64,000 bases of DNA. It comes from Psychrobacter phenylpyruvicus DSM 7000 = NBRC 102152. GTDB taxonomy: Bacteria > Pseudomonadota > Gammaproteobacteria > Pseudomonadales > Moraxellaceae. Each line of letters starts with the position of its first letter. Positions within the stretch are counted from its first letter, which is position 1. Shown here piece after piece: positions 62,353-64,000 of the stretch. Location of the stretch: NCBI RefSeq assembly GCF_000685805.1, contig NZ_JMKP01000001.1, forward strand, positions 1 to 64,000. Reading direction: 5' to 3'. Below the pieces are notes generated by a model. That model had not been told where the DNA came from. It ran no database searches and was given only the letters and a program-made list of their open reading frames with translations. Made by a program: the position numbers and the translations under genes.

Positions 62353-62735
62353 TACGATTGAAGGTTAAGAGCGGTCTATAAAATGAAGATAGTTGATAGT
62401 ATTCGAGCCGATTATAGATAGAGTTATGAAAAGCACCCTAGTGGGTGCTTTTTTGATTTAACCATATTTAACAATACTGCTTAATCATAAAATCTATTTC
62501 TAATCTAGATTATTAAAAAGGCTTTAAATATATTATAACTAATGGATTAAATAAGTTATTTTTAATAATAAAGTTTTAATAAATGATAAAGTATAGCGGA
62601 TCAGGTAAGGTCGATTGTTGGTTTTAAAGTCAGCTAATTATCATAAAGCCCGTCTTTTCCATGCAATCAAAAGCTTTTCTCACCTCAAAAACTATTAATG
62701 ACATTAAATATCTTTTTTCAACTCAGGACCCTTAA
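62353..62735. other. Gap between the MDR gene and the small membrane protein gene
   Basis: It contains the MDR terminator (62429-62454). The remainder is AT-rich with no supported gene. Confidence 0.45.
62429..62454 (+). terminator. Rho-independent terminator after the MDR gene
   Basis: AAAAGCACCC pairs perfectly with GGGTGCTTTT around loop TAGT, followed by T. Confidence 0.9.
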
Positions 62736-63080
62736 ATGAACTTTAACCTTTCAATATTGTCATTATTGCTTTCTTTAATTCTGTTGGTTTGTTCCATTTT
62801 TGAATTAATACTAATGTTTAAAAAAAAGGAATTTAAATTATTTATTCTTATTATAATTTTCTTAGTCTTTGGCAGTTTTACTGAAAATTTGTTGTTATCA
62901 ACATCTACCACTATTGGGTTAGGCCTAGCGTTAACAGCAGCGATTATCGCCATCAAAATAATTTTTTATCAACGCCACAAAGCAGATAAATACGTACGCA
63001 CTTTGTTTTATGTTCAAATGCCAATCATCGTTATAAACGTGGCTACAGTTATAATTATTTGGTTATATTTAGGATTTTAG
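62736..63080 (+). CDS. Small AT-rich membrane protein of unknown function
   Basis: The 114-residue protein has four hydrophobic helices (about 5-27, 33-50, 56-76 and 90-112) separated by Lys/Arg-rich loops. No family is recognised. AGGA lies seven bases before the ATG, and a terminator follows, both supporting a real gene. Its codons and flanks are visibly more AT-rich than its neighbours (many Leu TTA and Ile ATT/ATA), so recent acquisition is possible. Confidence 0.62.
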   Translation: MNFNLSILSLLLSLILLVCSIFELILMFKKKEFKLFILIIIFLVFGSFTENLLLSTSTTIGLGLALTAAIIAIKIIFYQRHKADKYVRTLFYVQMPIIVINVATVIIIWLYLGF

Positions 63081-63156
63081 TACTTATTTAAAAATCAATA
63101 GATTGTCGCAGGTTTTATTATTTTTATGTTTAGGCCTAACTTTTTAGACACCCAAT

Positions 63157-63182
63157 AAAAAAGCACCCAATCGGGTGCTTTT
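63157..63182. terminator. Bidirectional terminator between the small membrane gene and the surface lipoprotein gene
   Basis: AAAGCACCC pairs with GGGTGCTTT around loop AATC, with T runs on both strands. It serves both convergent genes. Confidence 0.8.
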
Positions 63183-63294
63183 CGTTTTAAAACAATGCCT
63201 ATAACTTAGACTTATTGCAATTTAATCAAAACCTGCAGTCATAAAATCGATGGTTCCTACCGCTCTACTAACAATTAACTGTAGAGCCTACTAA

Positions 63295-64000
63295 CTACTG
63301 TTTACCGTTAAAGACACCTGTCCATTCTGTCTTACCAGCTTTGGTACCTTCAATCATGCCAGCAACTTCAGCAGCATTAGGCCCATAAAAACCCCCTGAT
63401 ACGATGCCCTTTGAGCTATCTAAAGAGGATTGCGCTGTCCCCGTTAGTTTATTGCCCTCTATATTAGCCTGGATACCTATCGATACACTGTCAGCTTTAA
63501 GTTTCCCTGTAAATTCTTTATTTACAAAATCGGCTTTATAGTTAGCAGTTCCGTCAATCAGATCGCCTTTAGCACTATTAGCCCCCCGATATAAGAAATA
63601 TCCATTATATTCAGCAATACCACTATTCGGCATTTCAGGAGTTACATCCCCATTAAAAAACATATAGCTCATAGCGGGTCCATCGCTGTAATAGCCGATT
63701 TTGCTATAATCGGTCTTGCCGCAGCAAGTAGCCGTATCATTTATGCTAGTCCAGGTTCCTGCGTATATATTAGGATAAGAGATCACTATAGTTTTGTCTT
63801 CAATCTTGAGCATATCAAGATTACTGCTGTTAATTGACCCCGTGGTTGCTTTTTCAGCACCATTAGAAGCCACTATCTTTAAGTACTTACCTGTTTCAGT
63901 TTTTGTCGCTTCTGGTTTTGGTTCTGGCTTAATGGAAGGTGGCGGTGTTTTATCAGGTAGTGGCGTGGTTGGTGTTTGAGTTGAACTGCTACTACCGCCG
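63295..64000 (-). CDS. Surface lipoprotein with TbpB-like barrel domain, C-terminal part (5' end beyond the window)
   Basis: The minus-strand frame is open from base 64000 to the stop at 63295, giving about 235 residues without the N-terminus. The visible part starts with a Gly/Ser/Thr/Pro-rich linker (SSSSTQTPTTPLPD). A beta-rich domain ends with GIVSGGFYGPNAAEVAGMIEG, the hallmark of TbpB/Slam-dependent barrel domains. Such lipoproteins are moved to the cell surface by Slam and often bind host or metal-carrying proteins. A GTG inside the frame (63873) could be mistaken for a start, but the upstream frame is clearly coding. The ligand is unknown. Confidence 0.78.
   Translation of the reverse strand, partial: GGSSSSTQTPTTPLPDKTPPPSIKPEPKPEATKTETGKYLKIVASNGAEKATTGSINSSNLDMLKIEDKTIVISYPNIYAGTWTSINDTATCCGKTDYSKIGYYSDGPAMSYMFFNGDVTPEMPNSGIAEYNGYFLYRGANSAKGDLIDGTANYKADFVNKEFTGKLKADSVSIGIQANIEGNKLTGTAQSSLDSSKGIVSGGFYGPNAAEVAGMIEGTKAGKTEWTGVFNGKQ

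Noticed and set aside
63295..63873. A complete 192-residue protein starting at a GTG at 63873
   Set aside because: The frame continues open and lipoprotein-like to base 64000, so this is an internal codon of a longer protein.
1..64000. CRISPR arrays, insertion sequences, prophage or integron elements
   Set aside because: No regularly spaced repeats, transposase or integrase sequences, or att-like duplications at tRNA-Phe were found.

Overview
The window looks like a chromosome segment of a Moraxellaceae gamma-proteobacterium, most probably Psychrobacter. Three things support this: a family V cold-active lipase very close to the Psychrobacter immobilis Lip1 type, Moraxellaceae-style gene neighbourhoods (dnaJ next to dapB, lptFG divergent from pepA-holC, an OmpA-type gene beside a Bap-type adhesin), and a moderately AT-rich base composition. 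I see no prophage, insertion sequence, rRNA operon or CRISPR array. Most of the window is a housekeeping backbone with a few accessory genes.

Layout. 1-1577: the 5' end of a very large Bap-type surface adhesin (minus strand, running off the left edge), preceded in the same transcription unit by an OmpA-domain protein. 2123-7576: a GNAT acetyltransferase, aconitase AcnA, a crotonase-fold protein lacking the usual catalytic glutamates, and a small membrane protein. 7816-9280: hisH and hisB, separated by a terminator. 9543-12431: a small GNAT-like gene, tRNA-Phe, a DUF4385 gene, gph and a methyltransferase. 12575-18191: lptG/lptF (LPS export) divergent from pepA-holC. 18534-24218: sstT, cbpA-cbpM, ABC-F protein YheS and erpA. 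24604-30722: gshA, dsbB, mpl, a GlsB-type membrane protein, def and dapB. 30984-38467: dnaJ, a DUF2939 protein, a DsbC-like oxidoreductase, a lipoprotein, an RsuA-type pseudouridine synthase, yigZ, a YheT-type hydrolase and a thioesterase. 38817-49871: accessory-looking genes: a PepSY membrane protein, a MATE pump, a winged-helix plus PD-(D/E)XK-like (HrgA/COG2958) protein, two small membrane proteins, a nitronate monooxygenase, a lipase, a DUF2798 protein, a PhoD-type phosphatase and a YidX-like lipoprotein. 50100-57911: a complete oligopeptide ABC transporter operon with two tandem lipoprotein binding proteins. 58450-63080: a DUF2157/DUF4401 and GDYXXLXY gene pair, a medium-chain dehydrogenase/reductase and a small AT-rich membrane protein. 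63295-64000: the C-terminal part of a surface lipoprotein with a TbpB-like barrel domain (minus strand, running off the right edge).

How the genes work together. Envelope functions recur: LPS export, peptidoglycan recycling (mpl), disulfide formation and isomerisation (dsbB, DsbC-like), peptide uptake, surface adhesin and surface lipoprotein. A second theme is protein folding and maturation (dnaJ, cbpA/cbpM, def, erpA).

The most informative non-coding signals are parS-like centromere sequences. One at 36043-36058 is an exact match to TGTTNCACGTGNAACA, one at 32141-32156 has one mismatch, and a weaker one at 42223-42238 has two. Together they suggest the window lies in the origin-proximal part of the chromosome. 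No single gene cluster stands out as a clearly new system. The best candidates for follow-up are the orphan HrgA-like nuclease-fold protein, the adhesin/OmpA unit with its palindromic upstream region, and the DsbC-like protein with an apparently duplicated N-terminal domain.
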